Shown here in pieces: positions 34,312 through 43,597 of a stretch of 64,000 bases of DNA; positions within the stretch are counted from its first letter, which is position 1; every line of letters begins with the position of its first letter. Source of the stretch: Thauera sp. GDN1 (GTDB lineage: Bacteria; Pseudomonadota; Gammaproteobacteria; Burkholderiales; Rhodocyclaceae); NCBI RefSeq assembly GCF_029223545.1, contig NZ_CP097870.1, positions 2,666,001-2,730,000 of the forward strand. The letters run 5' to 3'. A program made the position numbers and the translations under genes. Below the pieces are notes generated by a model that worked only from the letters and a program-made list of their open reading frames with translations, was not told where the DNA came from and made no database searches.

Positions 34312-35322
34312 ATGGCGATTCAGATCGGCGGTCGAAGCAAACGGATCGGACTGGCACTGTCGGGTGGCGGCTTCCGCGCCGCCGCCTTCCATCTCGGCGT
34401 GTTCCGCAAGCTGCACGAGATGGGGCTGCTGTGGAAGCTCGACCTGCTGAGCTGCGTCAGCGGCGGCAGCATCGCCGGCGCCTTCCTGGCCAGCCACTGG
34501 GAGGAGGACGACGCGCTCGAGCGGCTGGAACGCTACCTGGCGCACACCTCCATCGCGGTGTCCTCGGTGATCGGCGGCGTCATCGATCCCTTCCACAGCC
34601 GCCTCGACAAGCTCGCCGCGAGCTACGAGCGCGACCTCTACGGCAAGCGCTCGCTGGGCTCGCTGAAGGGCGGGCCACGGCTGTACGTGAATGCGACCAA
34701 CCTCGCCACCGGCAACATGTTCTTCTTCGTGACCGGCGGCAACCTGCCGGCAGAGATGGGCGAATGGCAGCTGGGCGCTGCGCCCGCGCACGACTTCCGG
34801 CTCAGCCGGGCGGTGGCGGCATCGTCGGCGTTTCCACCGGTGTTCCCGCCGCTGCGCGTGGACCAGAGCGAGTACCCCGCGGCGGGCGTCGATTACGTCA
34901 CGCTGTCCGACGGCGGCGTGTATGACAACCTCGGCGTCAATCCGCTGCTGCGCGCACGCAACGCGCTCGACTACGTCATCGTCAGCGACGCCGGCAAGCC
35001 CTTCCAGCTCAACGAGCGGCCGACCGAGGCCGGCTCGGCGGTGCTGGTGGCCGCGCTCGACATCATGATGGAACAGGTGCGCGGCCTGCAGTTCAAGCGC
35101 CTGGAGCTCAACGCCGCCAAGGCCGGCGGCGCCAGGCCGGCGTGGTTCTCGATCGACAGCGAGGAAGGCGAGGCGCGTGCGGGCGACGCGGTGTTCGCGT
35201 CCGGGATCGGCACCAACCTGAAGAAGCTCGCCCGCGCCGAGATCGACGTGCTGACCCGCCATGCCGGCGCGCTGCTGAGCCACCGCGTGCAGACCTACAT
35301 GCCCGAGTTGCTGGAAGGCTGA
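34312..35322 (+). CDS. patatin-like phospholipase
   Basis: A 336-residue cytoplasmic patatin-fold hydrolase. Visible are the oxyanion motif LALSGGGFRAAAFHLGV, the nucleophile S53 in CVSGGSIAGAF and the catalytic Asp D200 in LSDGGVYDNLG, so the Ser-Asp dyad is complete. The last residue of the GxSxG-type elbow is Ala, as in several bacterial relatives. Such enzymes release fatty acids from membrane lipids and are frequent effectors in secretion and immune systems. There is no signal peptide or membrane span. It is the first of three same-strand genes, 109 bases before the CHAT protein gene. Confidence 0.88.
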   Translation: MAIQIGGRSKRIGLALSGGGFRAAAFHLGVFRKLHEMGLLWKLDLLSCVSGGSIAGAFLASHWEEDDALERLERYLAHTSIAVSSVIGGVIDPFHSRLDKLAASYERDLYGKRSLGSLKGGPRLYVNATNLATGNMFFFVTGGNLPAEMGEWQLGAAPAHDFRLSRAVAASSAFPPVFPPLRVDQSEYPAAGVDYVTLSDGGVYDNLGVNPLLRARNALDYVIVSDAGKPFQLNERPTEAGSAVLVAALDIMMEQVRGLQFKRLELNAAKAGGARPAWFSIDSEEGEARAGDAVFASGIGTNLKKLARAEIDVLTRHAGALLSHRVQTYMPELLEG

Positions 35323-35431
35323 GCGCGCAGGCTCACCCACCGGTCGCCGTGGCAGATCGGTCGCGGCGGCCCCGGTAAGGCCGCGCGCCGGACGACTCAC
35401 CTGCCCGACCGCTGCTGCAGGAGGGAGCGCC

Positions 35432-38400
35432 ATGGATGACGAATTCGATCCCGCCCTCGTCGAGCCGCTGCTGCGGATCGCCGACGCCGATCCCGAGCCG
35501 CGCGTGCGCCTCGCCGCGCTGCGGGCCGCGAGCCGCTTTGCGCTCGACTACGGCGCCTGGCGAGCGGTCGCGGACGTGGTGTGGCGGATCGTGGAGTCGG
35601 AACCGGCCGGCTCGCCCGCGCGCGGGGAGGCCTTCGCCTTCGCCGCCCAGCTGCCGCTGCGCTCGGCCCGTGCACGCCTGTGCGAACTGGCCACCGATCC
35701 CGGCGAACCCGACCGGGCCGCGATCGCCGCCGCCCTCGACGCCGTGGCCGAGCCCAGCCGCGTCCCCGCCCTGGTGGCCGATCTGGCGTCCGGCCACACC
35801 GCCAACTACCGCCTGCTCGCCGCGATGGCGCTGGAGGACGCCGGCCTCGTGCCCGCCGACCTGCCCGGGCCTGCTGGCCCGAGCACGGACGACGCCCGCT
35901 TCTGGTGGTCGCTGTGCCTGGCGCGACTGGGCGATTTCTCCGCGCTGGACGAGATCTTCGCCAGCGACGAGGGGCTGCCCTTCCTGTTCTGGGGCTCGCC
36001 CTGGCAGGCGCACGCCGAGATCGGCGCCATCCGCCCGATCCCGGAGGCGATGCGCGCCTATCTGCTTGCGGCCCTCGCCCGCGTCGACGGCGACGAGGCC
36101 GCGGGCACTATCGACGCCCAGGTCGCCCGCGCGCTGCGCCTGACCGCATGGGCCGCGACCGGCATCGCCGACGCCGAGGGCGATCCGCCTGCGCCGGCGC
36201 ATCCGCCACGCCCGGTGTCCCTGCCGGCGGAGTTCGACCCGCCGGAACGCGCCGCCGAACTGGCCGCGCGCCAGCTGCAGGACCCGGCTCCACGCTTCGA
36301 CGATACGCAGGTGGGCTGGATGATCGCGCGCGAGCCGGCGCGCGACTTCATCCCCGCCCTGCTCGCCCTCGACCGTCCCGGGCTGACGGCGGGCTTGCGC
36401 GTGCGCCTGCTGGACCTGATCGGACTCGCCGCCGACGCCCAGGCCGGCCGCGCCGCCTCGCCCCATCGCGGCGCCGGCCCGGCAGGCGGTGGCGAGCGCC
36501 CGGCACTGATCGACGATCTGCCGCGGGCCGCTCCCCCCGGCCCGGAGGACTCAGGCACCGCAGCTGACGGCGGACCGGACATCGAGGAAGAAGCGGATGG
36601 CCTCGACCGCGGCCTGGACGCCGCGCTCGGTCGCTCGCGCGGGATGGGTGGCCGCGGACTGTCCGCGGGCGGGCCGGCCATGCCCGTCACACCGCCACGC
36701 CCCGCCGCAGCCGACACCGACGAGCGCGACCAGCGCCGGGTCAGCGCCTTGCTGCTGCACGAGGATGTCCCCCGCGGCCATTTCGTCGCCGGCGCGCTCA
36801 ACACCGTGCGCTGCTGGATCGGCCTGCCGCAGGCCGGCATCCCGACCGCCAATGCCCCGATCCCGCACCACCCGCTGCCCGCCGAGGGCCTGGAGCTGGT
36901 GGTGGAGCTGTGCTGGATCGGCAGGCGCGCAGGCCAGCCCGACCGCCACGGCAACGGTCCGGCCGGACGCCTCCATCTGCCGGCCAGGCGCAGCGCGCGC
37001 AGCGAGGATTGCGATCTCGCCTTCGCGGTGCCGGCCGACCTCGACCGCATCGAGGCCGACATCGTGTTCACCTTCATGGGCAAGGTGTTCGAGGCCGTGC
37101 GCCTGAGCGCGCCGGTGCTGCCCGCCGGGAGCACCGACGAAGGCCTGCCCGAGCCGGTGATCGAGGTGCAGTTCGGCCAGCGCGAGATCATCCGCCTGCA
37201 GGAGCGCACACCGGTCAGCGCCACCCTCACCTTCGGGCCCGGCTACCTGCAGATGTTCGACGGCAGCGGCGGCAGGATCTTCGACCTCGGCAACACCAGC
37301 CCCCTCATCACCTACCTGAACGAACAGCTGTTCCTGAAGGAAACCTCGCTGGTGCGCCGCCGCAGCCAGCAGGGAGTGCGGGAAGGCGAGGCGCTGCTCG
37401 ACGTCGACGACCCGGACGTGATCGAGCTCTTCGGCAACCTCGCCCGCCACGGCGCGGCGCTCTATCAGGTCCTGCGCGGACAGGGCTTCAGCGACCCGGG
37501 CGACCGCATCCAGCTCATCAACCGCGACGAGAGCCGCCACGTCCCGCTCGAGTTCGTCTACGACCGCGGTTTCCCGAAGAAGGGGGCGCGCCTGTGCAGC
37601 GGCTGGCACGCGGCCCTGAGCGGCGAGGACAATCGATGCCCGGCCTGCGATGGGGCGGCCGCCGATGGGGCGGCCCGCCCGGCCGGTGGCGGAAGCTGGA
37701 GCGAGACGATCTGCCCGCTCGGCTTCTGGGCGGTGCGCAAGGTCATCGAGCGTTTCGACAGCGCGCACATGAACGACCTGTCGCTGCCTGCCTGGCGGCG
37801 ACGCGAGCTGCGTCCGCTCGATGCCGCGCTGTGCGCCAGCACCGACCGTGTGCCGGCGGAAGAGCGTGCCGCACTGAACGAAGCGCTCGCGCACTGGGTC
37901 GCCGCGCCCAGAGTCGCCGAGGACTGGGACGCCTGGGAGCGTGCGCTGGCCACCGACAGCCCGCCGCTGCTGATCCTGCTCGCCCATCACGACCTCGATG
38001 CCGGCCTCGACTATCTCGAGATCGGCGACAAGGCGCTCGACGAGAGCCGGCGCTGGCGCTTCCGCCCGCAGCTCAACGAGGCCCTGATCAACCCGGCCGC
38101 GATCGAGCCCGGTCCGATCGTGCTGCTGCTCGGCTGCATGACCGCCACCGATGTCGCCGAGACCGGCTACGGCAGCCTCGCCGGGAACTTCAAGAACTTC
38201 CACGCCAGCCTGGTGCTCGGCACGATGGCCAAGGTGCTGGGTCGCCACGCCGGTCCGCTCGCGCGCGAGCTGCTCGCCGAGCTCGCCGCCATCGACACGC
38301 CGGACGCCGACTTCGGCAGCGTGCTGCGACGCGTGCGCCGGCGCATGCTGGCGCACGGCTTCCTGATGGTGCTCGCGCTCGTCGCCATGGGCGACGCCGA

Positions 38401-38449
38401 CTGGCACCTGCCCGCGCACCGCCAGACGGCCGCGCCCCCGGGCCACTGA
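35432..38449 (+). CDS. HEAT-repeat / CHAT caspase-like protease, 1005 aa
   Basis: I identify the C-terminal third as a CHAT (separase/caspase-like) peptidase: HVPLEFVYDRGF near 703, LLILLAHHDLDAGLDYLEIGD with candidate catalytic H852/H853, and IVLLLGCMTATDVAETGYG with C902, followed by SLAGNFKNFHASLVLGTMAKV as in CHAT domains. Before the His lies a four-cysteine insert (C722, C736, C739, C761; CPAC and ICPLGFW), probably a zinc knuckle. Residues 1-340 are HEAT-like helical repeats with many Ala and Leu; 345-430 are low-complexity; about 435-585 look like a beta-sandwich (VRCWIGLPQAG). The regulator is presumably the N-terminal array. GGAGGGAG precedes the ATG. Conflict proteins of this build act as sensors or executioners. 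Confidence 0.75.
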   Translation: MDDEFDPALVEPLLRIADADPEPRVRLAALRAASRFALDYGAWRAVADVVWRIVESEPAGSPARGEAFAFAAQLPLRSARARLCELATDPGEPDRAAIAAALDAVAEPSRVPALVADLASGHTANYRLLAAMALEDAGLVPADLPGPAGPSTDDARFWWSLCLARLGDFSALDEIFASDEGLPFLFWGSPWQAHAEIGAIRPIPEAMRAYLLAALARVDGDEAAGTIDAQVARALRLTAWAATGIADAEGDPPAPAHPPRPVSLPAEFDPPERAAELAARQLQDPAPRFDDTQVGWMIAREPARDFIPALLALDRPGLTAGLRVRLLDLIGLAADAQAGRAASPHRGAGPAGGGERPALIDDLPRAAPPGPEDSGTAADGGPDIEEEADGLDRGLDAALGRSRGMGGRGLSAGGPAMPVTPPRPAAADTDERDQRRVSALLLHEDVPRGHFVAGALNTVRCWIGLPQAGIPTANAPIPHHPLPAEGLELVVELCWIGRRAGQPDRHGNGPAGRLHLPARRSARSEDCDLAFAVPADLDRIEADIVFTFMGKVFEAVRLSAPVLPAGSTDEGLPEPVIEVQFGQREIIRLQERTPVSATLTFGPGYLQMFDGSGGRIFDLGNTSPLITYLNEQLFLKETSLVRRRSQQGVREGEALLDVDDPDVIELFGNLARHGAALYQVLRGQGFSDPGDRIQLINRDESRHVPLEFVYDRGFPKKGARLCSGWHAALSGEDNRCPACDGAAADGAARPAGGGSWSETICPLGFWAVRKVIERFDSAHMNDLSLPAWRRRELRPLDAALCASTDRVPAEERAALNEALAHWVAAPRVAEDWDAWERALATDSPPLLILLAHHDLDAGLDYLEIGDKALDESRRWRFRPQLNEALINPAAIEPGPIVLLLGCMTATDVAETGYGSLAGNFKNFHASLVLGTMAKVLGRHAGPLARELLAELAAIDTPDADFGSVLRRVRRRMLAHGFLMVLALVAMGDADWHLPAHRQTAAPPGH

Positions 38450-38466
38450 ACACGGAGACGCCACGC

Positions 38467-39690
38467 ATGCTTCGCATCGAGATGCTGCCCGCCGCGCACG
38501 GCGACTGCCTGTGGATCGAGTACGGCAGCAGCACCGCCGTGCATCGCATCCTCATCGACGGCGGCCCCGCCCACACCTACCCGAGCCTGCGCGACCGCAT
38601 CCTGCGCCTGCCGGTGGTCGAACGGCACTTCGAGCTGCTGGTGATCACCCACGTCGACGCCGACCACATCGAAGGCGTGATCCGCCTGCTGCTCGACGCC
38701 GAAGCCCTGAACTGCCGCTTCGACCGCATCTGGTTCAACGGCCGCGACCAGCTCAACGCGGTGCCCGACCCCGCAGGGGAGCCACTCGGCGCAGTGCAGG
38801 GCGAGATCCTCGGCGTACTGATCGCCGACTACGAGGCCCGCACCGGCACCCGGGTGTGGAATCTCGGCTTCGCGCACGCGCTGGCCGCCATCGACCGCAG
38901 GCAGACGGCGTTGCCGGTGGTGGATCTGCCCGGCGACTGCCGCCTCACCCTGCTCTCGCCCGACCACGAACGCCTGCTGTTCCTGAAGGACCGCTGGAAG
39001 AAGGAGCTCGACCGCGCCCGCATCGCATCGGGCGACGTCGCCGCGCTGCGCGCCCGGCTCGCCGCCAGCCGCAGCCTGCGCCCCCTCGGCGACGTGCTCG
39101 GCGCCGAGGACGACCAGGAAGAAGCCGAGGCCATGGCCGACCGCCACGAACTGCCCGAGGACGACGACAGCGACCTCGGTGCAGCGCTGGAGGACACCCT
39201 GGGCCGCGGCAGTGGCGAGCCGGGCGCCGACGCCCCCTACGGCGGCGACACCAGCGCCGCCAACGGCAGCAGCATCGCGCTCCTGCTCGAGTATCCTGCG
39301 GCGGCCCCCACCGCCCGCCTGCTGCTCGCCGGCGACGCGTGGCCCGCCGTGCTCGACGCCTCGATCGCCACCCTCGTTCCCGAACCGGGCGCGCGGCTGG
39401 CGATCGACGCCTTCAAGCTGCCCCACCACGGCAGCGTCGCCAACCTCAGCACCGAGCTGCTCGCCCGCCTGCGCTGCCGCCATTACCTCGTGTCGACCAG
39501 TGGCGCGCTGTTCCGCCACCCGCACAAGCGCGCACTCGACCTGATCCTCGAGCAGCACGCCGGCCCCGGAAATCCGACCCTGCACTTCAACTACCTGACG
39601 CGCTGCACCGCTCCCTGGAGCGAGCGCGGCGACCAGCGGCGCCGCGGCTATCGCGCGGTCCATCCGAAGGGGCATTCGCTGGCGCTCTAG
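38467..39690 (+). CDS. ComEC/Rec2-type metallo-beta-lactamase-fold hydrolase
   Basis: A 407-residue protein with the metal motif THVDADHIEG (residues 61-70; HxDxDH variant typical of ComEC-like members), LLLAGDA, and the late PHHGS motif (FKLPHHGSVANLS). It lacks the membrane parts of ComEC. Between about 195 and 265 is an acidic, low-complexity insert (many E/D) that is unusual. Family members hydrolyse phosphodiesters in nucleic acids or nucleotides. It begins 17 bases after the CHAT gene and is probably co-translated. The function with the CHAT and patatin proteins is not known to me. Confidence 0.8.
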   Translation: MLRIEMLPAAHGDCLWIEYGSSTAVHRILIDGGPAHTYPSLRDRILRLPVVERHFELLVITHVDADHIEGVIRLLLDAEALNCRFDRIWFNGRDQLNAVPDPAGEPLGAVQGEILGVLIADYEARTGTRVWNLGFAHALAAIDRRQTALPVVDLPGDCRLTLLSPDHERLLFLKDRWKKELDRARIASGDVAALRARLAASRSLRPLGDVLGAEDDQEEAEAMADRHELPEDDDSDLGAALEDTLGRGSGEPGADAPYGGDTSAANGSSIALLLEYPAAAPTARLLLAGDAWPAVLDASIATLVPEPGARLAIDAFKLPHHGSVANLSTELLARLRCRHYLVSTSGALFRHPHKRALDLILEQHAGPGNPTLHFNYLTRCTAPWSERGDQRRRGYRAVHPKGHSLAL

Positions 39691-39770
39691 GCACAGCGGG
39701 CGGCGGCCGCTCGCACCCTGCCCCCCTCGACCGTGGCCGAATCGCGCCCGGTCCCGGCGCCACCCCTTTG

Positions 39771-39776
39771 TATAAT
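39771..39776 (+). promoter_or_regulatory. mutL: -10 element (TATAAT) before mutL
   Basis: A perfect TATAAT lies 26 bases upstream of the mutL ATG at 39802. The -35 region has no clear TTGACA. An ATG inside the hexamer (39775) is in the mutL frame but would be transcribed only from further upstream, so 39802 is preferred. Confidence 0.45.
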
Positions 39777-39801
39777 GCGCGCTTTGCCGAGCGCCTCCGA
39801 C

Positions 39802-41679
39802 ATGCCCCACATCCATCGCCTGCCCGACCTGCTGGTCAACCAGATCGCCGCCGGCGAGGTCGTCGAGCGTCCGGCCTCGGTGCTCAAGGAGGTGCTGGAG
39901 AACGCGGTCGATGCCGGCGCACATGCGATCGAGGTCCAGCTCGAGCAGGGCGGCGTGCGCCGCATCCGGGTGGCCGACGACGGCTGCGGCATCGCCCGCG
40001 AGGAGCTCGCGCTCGCCCTCGAACGCCACGCCACCAGCAAGATCGCCACCCTGGACGATCTCGAGCACGTGGGCACGATGGGCTTTCGCGGCGAGGCCCT
40101 GGCCGCGATCGCCGCGGTGGCGCGCACCAGCATCACCAGCCGCGCCGAGGGCGCCAGCCACGCCTGGCGCATCGAGGCCGGCACCGACCCGGCCCCGGCG
40201 GCGCTGAACCAGGGCACCGTGGTCGACGTCGCCGACCTCTATTACAACACCCCCGCGCGGCGCAAGTTCCTCAAGACCGAGAGCACCGAGTACGCCCACT
40301 GCGACGACATGTTCCGCAGGGTCGCGCTCGCGCGCCCCGACATCGGCCTGCAGCTCGCGCACAACGGCCGCGTGATCCATCGCCTGCCGGCCGGCCCGGC
40401 CGAGGCGCGGGTCGCGGCGCTGATGGGCGACGATTTCCTGCAGCACGCGCGCGAGGTCCAGGCCGACGCCGGCCCGCTGCGGCTGGCCGGCTTCGCGTCG
40501 CTGCCGGCGTACTCGCGTTCCAGCCGCGACGCACAGTATTTCTTCGTGAACGGCCGCTTCGTGCGCGACAAGCTGCTGACCCACGCGGTGCGCGAGGCCT
40601 ACGCCGACATCCTGCACGGCAGCCGCCATCCGGCCTATGTGCTGTTCCTCGAACTCGACCCCGCCGGGGTCGACGTCAACGTGCATCCGGCGAAGATCGA
40701 GGTACGCTTCCGCGAGGCGCGCGCGGTGCACCAGTTCGTCTATCACGCGCTCAAGCGCGTGCTCGCGGAGAGCGGCGCGGGACGGGGGGAGCAGGGGCTG
40801 CCCCAGGGCGCCGCATCCACGCCCGTCGGCGCAAGCGAAGGCGGAGCGCCAGCGGCTGCGCCCTGGCCGACGCCCGGCACGGCGTCCCCGCCCGCCGCCG
40901 CCCGCCCGTGGGCGCCCGGCATCCCGCAGCAGGGGCGGCTGGCGATGGAGCCGGCAACGCGCTCCTACTTCGACTTCGCCGCCAGCGCCCGCCCCGCCCA
41001 GGGTGGCGACGCGACGCTCGCGGCGACCCGCCCGGCGCAAGCTTCCAGCGCCGCGGCGCCCGCATCCTGGTCCGCGACCAGCCACAATCCGGGCGACGGC
41101 CCGCCGCTCGGCTACGCACTGGCCCAGCTGCACGGGGTCTACATCCTGGCCCAGAACGCCGCCGGCCTGGTGCTCGTCGACATGCGCGCCGCGCACGAGC
41201 GCATCATCTACGAGAAGCTCAAGACGGTGCTCGACGGCCGCCCCGCGGTACAGCGCCTGCTGATCCCGGCGGTGTTCTCGGTGAGCGCCAAGGACATGGC
41301 GGCGGCCGAGGAATGCGCCGAGGTGCTCTGCGGCATGGGTTTCGATGTCGGCGCCGCCGGCCCGCAGGAACTGGCGGTGCGCAGCGTGCCGGCGCTGCTG
41401 GCCAACGCGCCGGTGGCCGAACTGATGCGGCAGCTGCTGCAGGAACTGCGCGAATACCCGGCCACCGAGGTCGTCACCGCCCGCCGCAACGAGCTCCTCG
41501 CCACCATGGCCTGCCACGGCGCGGTGCGCGCCAACCGCCAGCTCACCCTGCCCGAGATGAACGCGCTGCTGCGCGACATGGAGGCCACCGAGCGCGCCGA
41601 CCAGTGCAACCACGGTCGCCCGACCTGGACCCAGCTCGGCATGGCCGATCTCGACCGCTTCTTCATGCGCGGCCAGTGA
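39802..41679 (+). CDS. mutL: DNA mismatch repair protein MutL
   Basis: A 625-residue MutL. The N-terminal GHKL ATPase has VNQIAAGEVVERPASVLKE, the LENAVDAGA box, DDGCGI and the GFRGEALAAIA loop. The linker (about 330-430) is Pro/Ala-rich. The C-terminal dimerisation domain has the endonuclease-type motif region DMRAAHERIIYE (residues 460-471), with R462 where the motif DQHA(x)2E(x)4E has His, plus ACHGAVRANRQL and CNHGRPTW. Whether it nicks DNA is therefore uncertain. MutL couples MutS mismatch recognition to repair. miaA follows two genes later, the order known from many proteobacteria. Confidence 0.95.
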   Translation: MPHIHRLPDLLVNQIAAGEVVERPASVLKEVLENAVDAGAHAIEVQLEQGGVRRIRVADDGCGIAREELALALERHATSKIATLDDLEHVGTMGFRGEALAAIAAVARTSITSRAEGASHAWRIEAGTDPAPAALNQGTVVDVADLYYNTPARRKFLKTESTEYAHCDDMFRRVALARPDIGLQLAHNGRVIHRLPAGPAEARVAALMGDDFLQHAREVQADAGPLRLAGFASLPAYSRSSRDAQYFFVNGRFVRDKLLTHAVREAYADILHGSRHPAYVLFLELDPAGVDVNVHPAKIEVRFREARAVHQFVYHALKRVLAESGAGRGEQGLPQGAASTPVGASEGGAPAAAPWPTPGTASPPAAARPWAPGIPQQGRLAMEPATRSYFDFAASARPAQGGDATLAATRPAQASSAAAPASWSATSHNPGDGPPLGYALAQLHGVYILAQNAAGLVLVDMRAAHERIIYEKLKTVLDGRPAVQRLLIPAVFSVSAKDMAAAEECAEVLCGMGFDVGAAGPQELAVRSVPALLANAPVAELMRQLLQELREYPATEVVTARRNELLATMACHGAVRANRQLTLPEMNALLRDMEATERADQCNHGRPTWTQLGMADLDRFFMRGQ

Positions 41680-41746
41680 GGCCGGCGGGCGCGAACGCCG
41701 CCACGGAAGCGGAGTCCGGGCGTGCCGGCACGCCCCGCGCCCGTCC

Positions 41747-42325
41747 TCAGGCGCGGTAGATCAGCACCCCGATCACCACCGCAGCGACGGTCGCCCAGCC
41801 CAGGCGATCGACGTACTTGTGCAGCACCGCCTCCATGCGCGGACCGCCCCAGGCCATCAGCCCGGCGACCAGGAAGAAGCGCGCGCCGCGGCCGATCAGC
41901 GAGGCCAGCGTGAAGGGCAGCAGCGCCATGTGCGCCACGCCAGCCGCGATCGTGAACACCTTGTAGGGAATCGGCGAGAAGCCGGCGACGAAGATCGCCC
42001 AGAATCCCCAGGCTTCGAACCAGGCCACCGCCTGCTCGTAGGCCCCCCAGTAGCTGCTCGCGCGCAGCCAGCCTTCGATCAGGTCGAATGCGAAGTAACC
42101 GATCAGATAGCCGAACAGCCCGCCCGCGACCGAGGTGATCGTCGTCAGCAGCGCGAACCACCACGCACGTTGCGGATTGGCCAGGCTCATCGGCGCCAGC
42201 ATCACGTCGGGTGGAATCGGGAAGAAGGACGATTCCGCAAAGCTGAGTCCACCGAGGAACCACGGCGCGCGCGGATGGCGCGACCAGGCCATTGCGCGCG
42301 CGTAAAGCGGGGAAAAGATCTTCAA
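41747..42325 (-). CDS. YqaA/DedA-like membrane protein
   Basis: About 192 residues with four to five membrane spans and the YqaA/SNARE-associated pattern: FAESSFFPIPPDVMLAP, the central TSVAGGLFGYLIGYFAFD, SPIPYKVFTIAAGVAHM and a C-terminal span. Members of this superfamily are linked to lipid flipping or proton-driven transport. The frame has no ATG at the right place; TTG at 42323-42325 (product KIFSPLYARAM) with GAGG seven bases upstream gives the family N-terminus. It sits on the opposite strand between mutL and miaA. Confidence 0.8.
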   Translation of the reverse strand: MKIFSPLYARAMAWSRHPRAPWFLGGLSFAESSFFPIPPDVMLAPMSLANPQRAWWFALLTTITSVAGGLFGYLIGYFAFDLIEGWLRASSYWGAYEQAVAWFEAWGFWAIFVAGFSPIPYKVFTIAAGVAHMALLPFTLASLIGRGARFFLVAGLMAWGGPRMEAVLHKYVDRLGWATVAAVVIGVLIYRA

Positions 42326-42540
42326 GACGAGCCTCGTGCAAGGGGGACGGGCCTGGAGGCCCGTCGATTTCGGGCGCAATGATACCCGCTCGCCCACTGC
42401 GCCGCCGCCCCGCCCGTCGAACAGGCTCACGGCGATTGTCCCCATCACGCGCCGCGTAGGGGATAATCGGGAACCTTCCCGTCGCTCTCGACCGGCCCGA
42501 CGCTTCCTGGCGCCCCGGGACATCACCTTCGCACCGCAGC

Positions 42541-43506
42541 TTGACTACCCGCCCCGATCTCCCTCCCGCCCTGCTGCTGCTCGGCCCCACCGCCAGCGGC
42601 AAGACCGCGAGTGCGCTGGCGCTGGCGCAGGCCTTGCCGATCGAGATCATCAGCGTCGACTCGGCGCTGGTGTATCGCGACATGGATATCGGTACCGCCA
42701 AGCCGACGGCCGCGGAGCGGGCGGCGTGCCCGCACCATCTGATCGACATCGTCTCGCCGGAGGAGAGCTACTCCGCCGCACGTTTCCGCGCCGACGCCAT
42801 CCGGCTGATGGGCGAGATCGTCGGACGCGGCAACATCCCGCTGCTCGCCGGCGGCACGATGCTGTACTTCAAGGCCCTGCGCGACGGTCTCTCCGACCTG
42901 CCGGCGGCCGATCCGGAACTGCGCCGCACCATCGACGAGGAGGCCGCGGTGCGCGGCTGGCCAGGGCTGCACGCCGAACTCGCCCGCCTCGACCCCGAGG
43001 CCGCGGCGCGGCTGGAGCCGGGCGACGCGCAGCGCATCCAGCGCGCGCTCGAGATCGTGCGCCTCACCGGCCGTCCGCTCGCCGAGAGCTACGCACGGAA
43101 GGAGGACGACGCCCTGCCCTGCCGCCTGCTGCCGATCGCGCTCGCACCTGCGGATCGCAGCGTGCTGCATGCGCGCATCGCCGAACGCTTCGACGCCATG
43201 CTGCACGCCGGCTTCGTCGACGAGGTCCGCCGCCTGCGCGCGCGCTACCGGCTCGATCGGGCGATGCCCTCGATGCGCTGCGTCGGCTATCGCCAGGCCT
43301 GGGAATACCTCGACGGCGAGATCGGCTACGACGAGCTGCGCTTCAAGGGCATCGCCGCCACCCGCCAGCTCGCCAAGCGCCAGCTCACCTGGCAGCGCCA
43401 GTTCCGCGAGACCTGGCCGGGCTTCGTCGAGCTCGACTGCCTGCGCCCCGACCTGCCCGATGCGGTGCTGCGCGCCGCGCTGCGCCAGCTGCACGCGCCG
43501 GGCTGA
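42541..43506 (+). CDS. miaA: tRNA dimethylallyltransferase MiaA
   Basis: A 321-residue isopentenyltransferase. Motifs: the P-loop [54 protein letters not shown] and [15 protein letters not shown], all diagnostic. It transfers the dimethylallyl group to A37 of tRNAs reading codons that start with U. The predicted start is TTG at 42541 ([16 protein letters not shown]), with only a weak ribosome site. The genes on either side (mutL, hfq in E. coli) are partly conserved, but hfq is not here. Confidence 0.93.
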   Translation: MTTRPDLPPALLLLGPTASGKTASALALAQALPIEIISVDSALVYRDMDIGTAKPTAAERAACPHHLIDIVSPEESYSAARFRADAIRLMGEIVGRGNIPLLAGGTMLYFKALRDGLSDLPAADPELRRTIDEEAAVRGWPGLHAELARLDPEAAARLEPGDAQRIQRALEIVRLTGRPLAESYARKEDDALPCRLLPIALAPADRSVLHARIAERFDAMLHAGFVDEVRRLRARYRLDRAMPSMRCVGYRQAWEYLDGEIGYDELRFKGIAATRQLAKRQLTWQRQFRETWPGFVELDCLRPDLPDAVLRAALRQLHAPG

Positions 43507-43597
43507 GCGGTGCGCCGCTCGCCCGCGATCCTTCCCACCGCCACGCGCGCCTCGCGCGCAGCCCCCCCAGCCATTCCCCTTCCTCAGGAGCCCACCC

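Noticed and set aside
38167..41613. 1148-residue open frame on the minus strand
   Set aside because: Antisense to CHAT, MBL and mutL genes, which have clear motifs; no family resemblance in the antisense frame.
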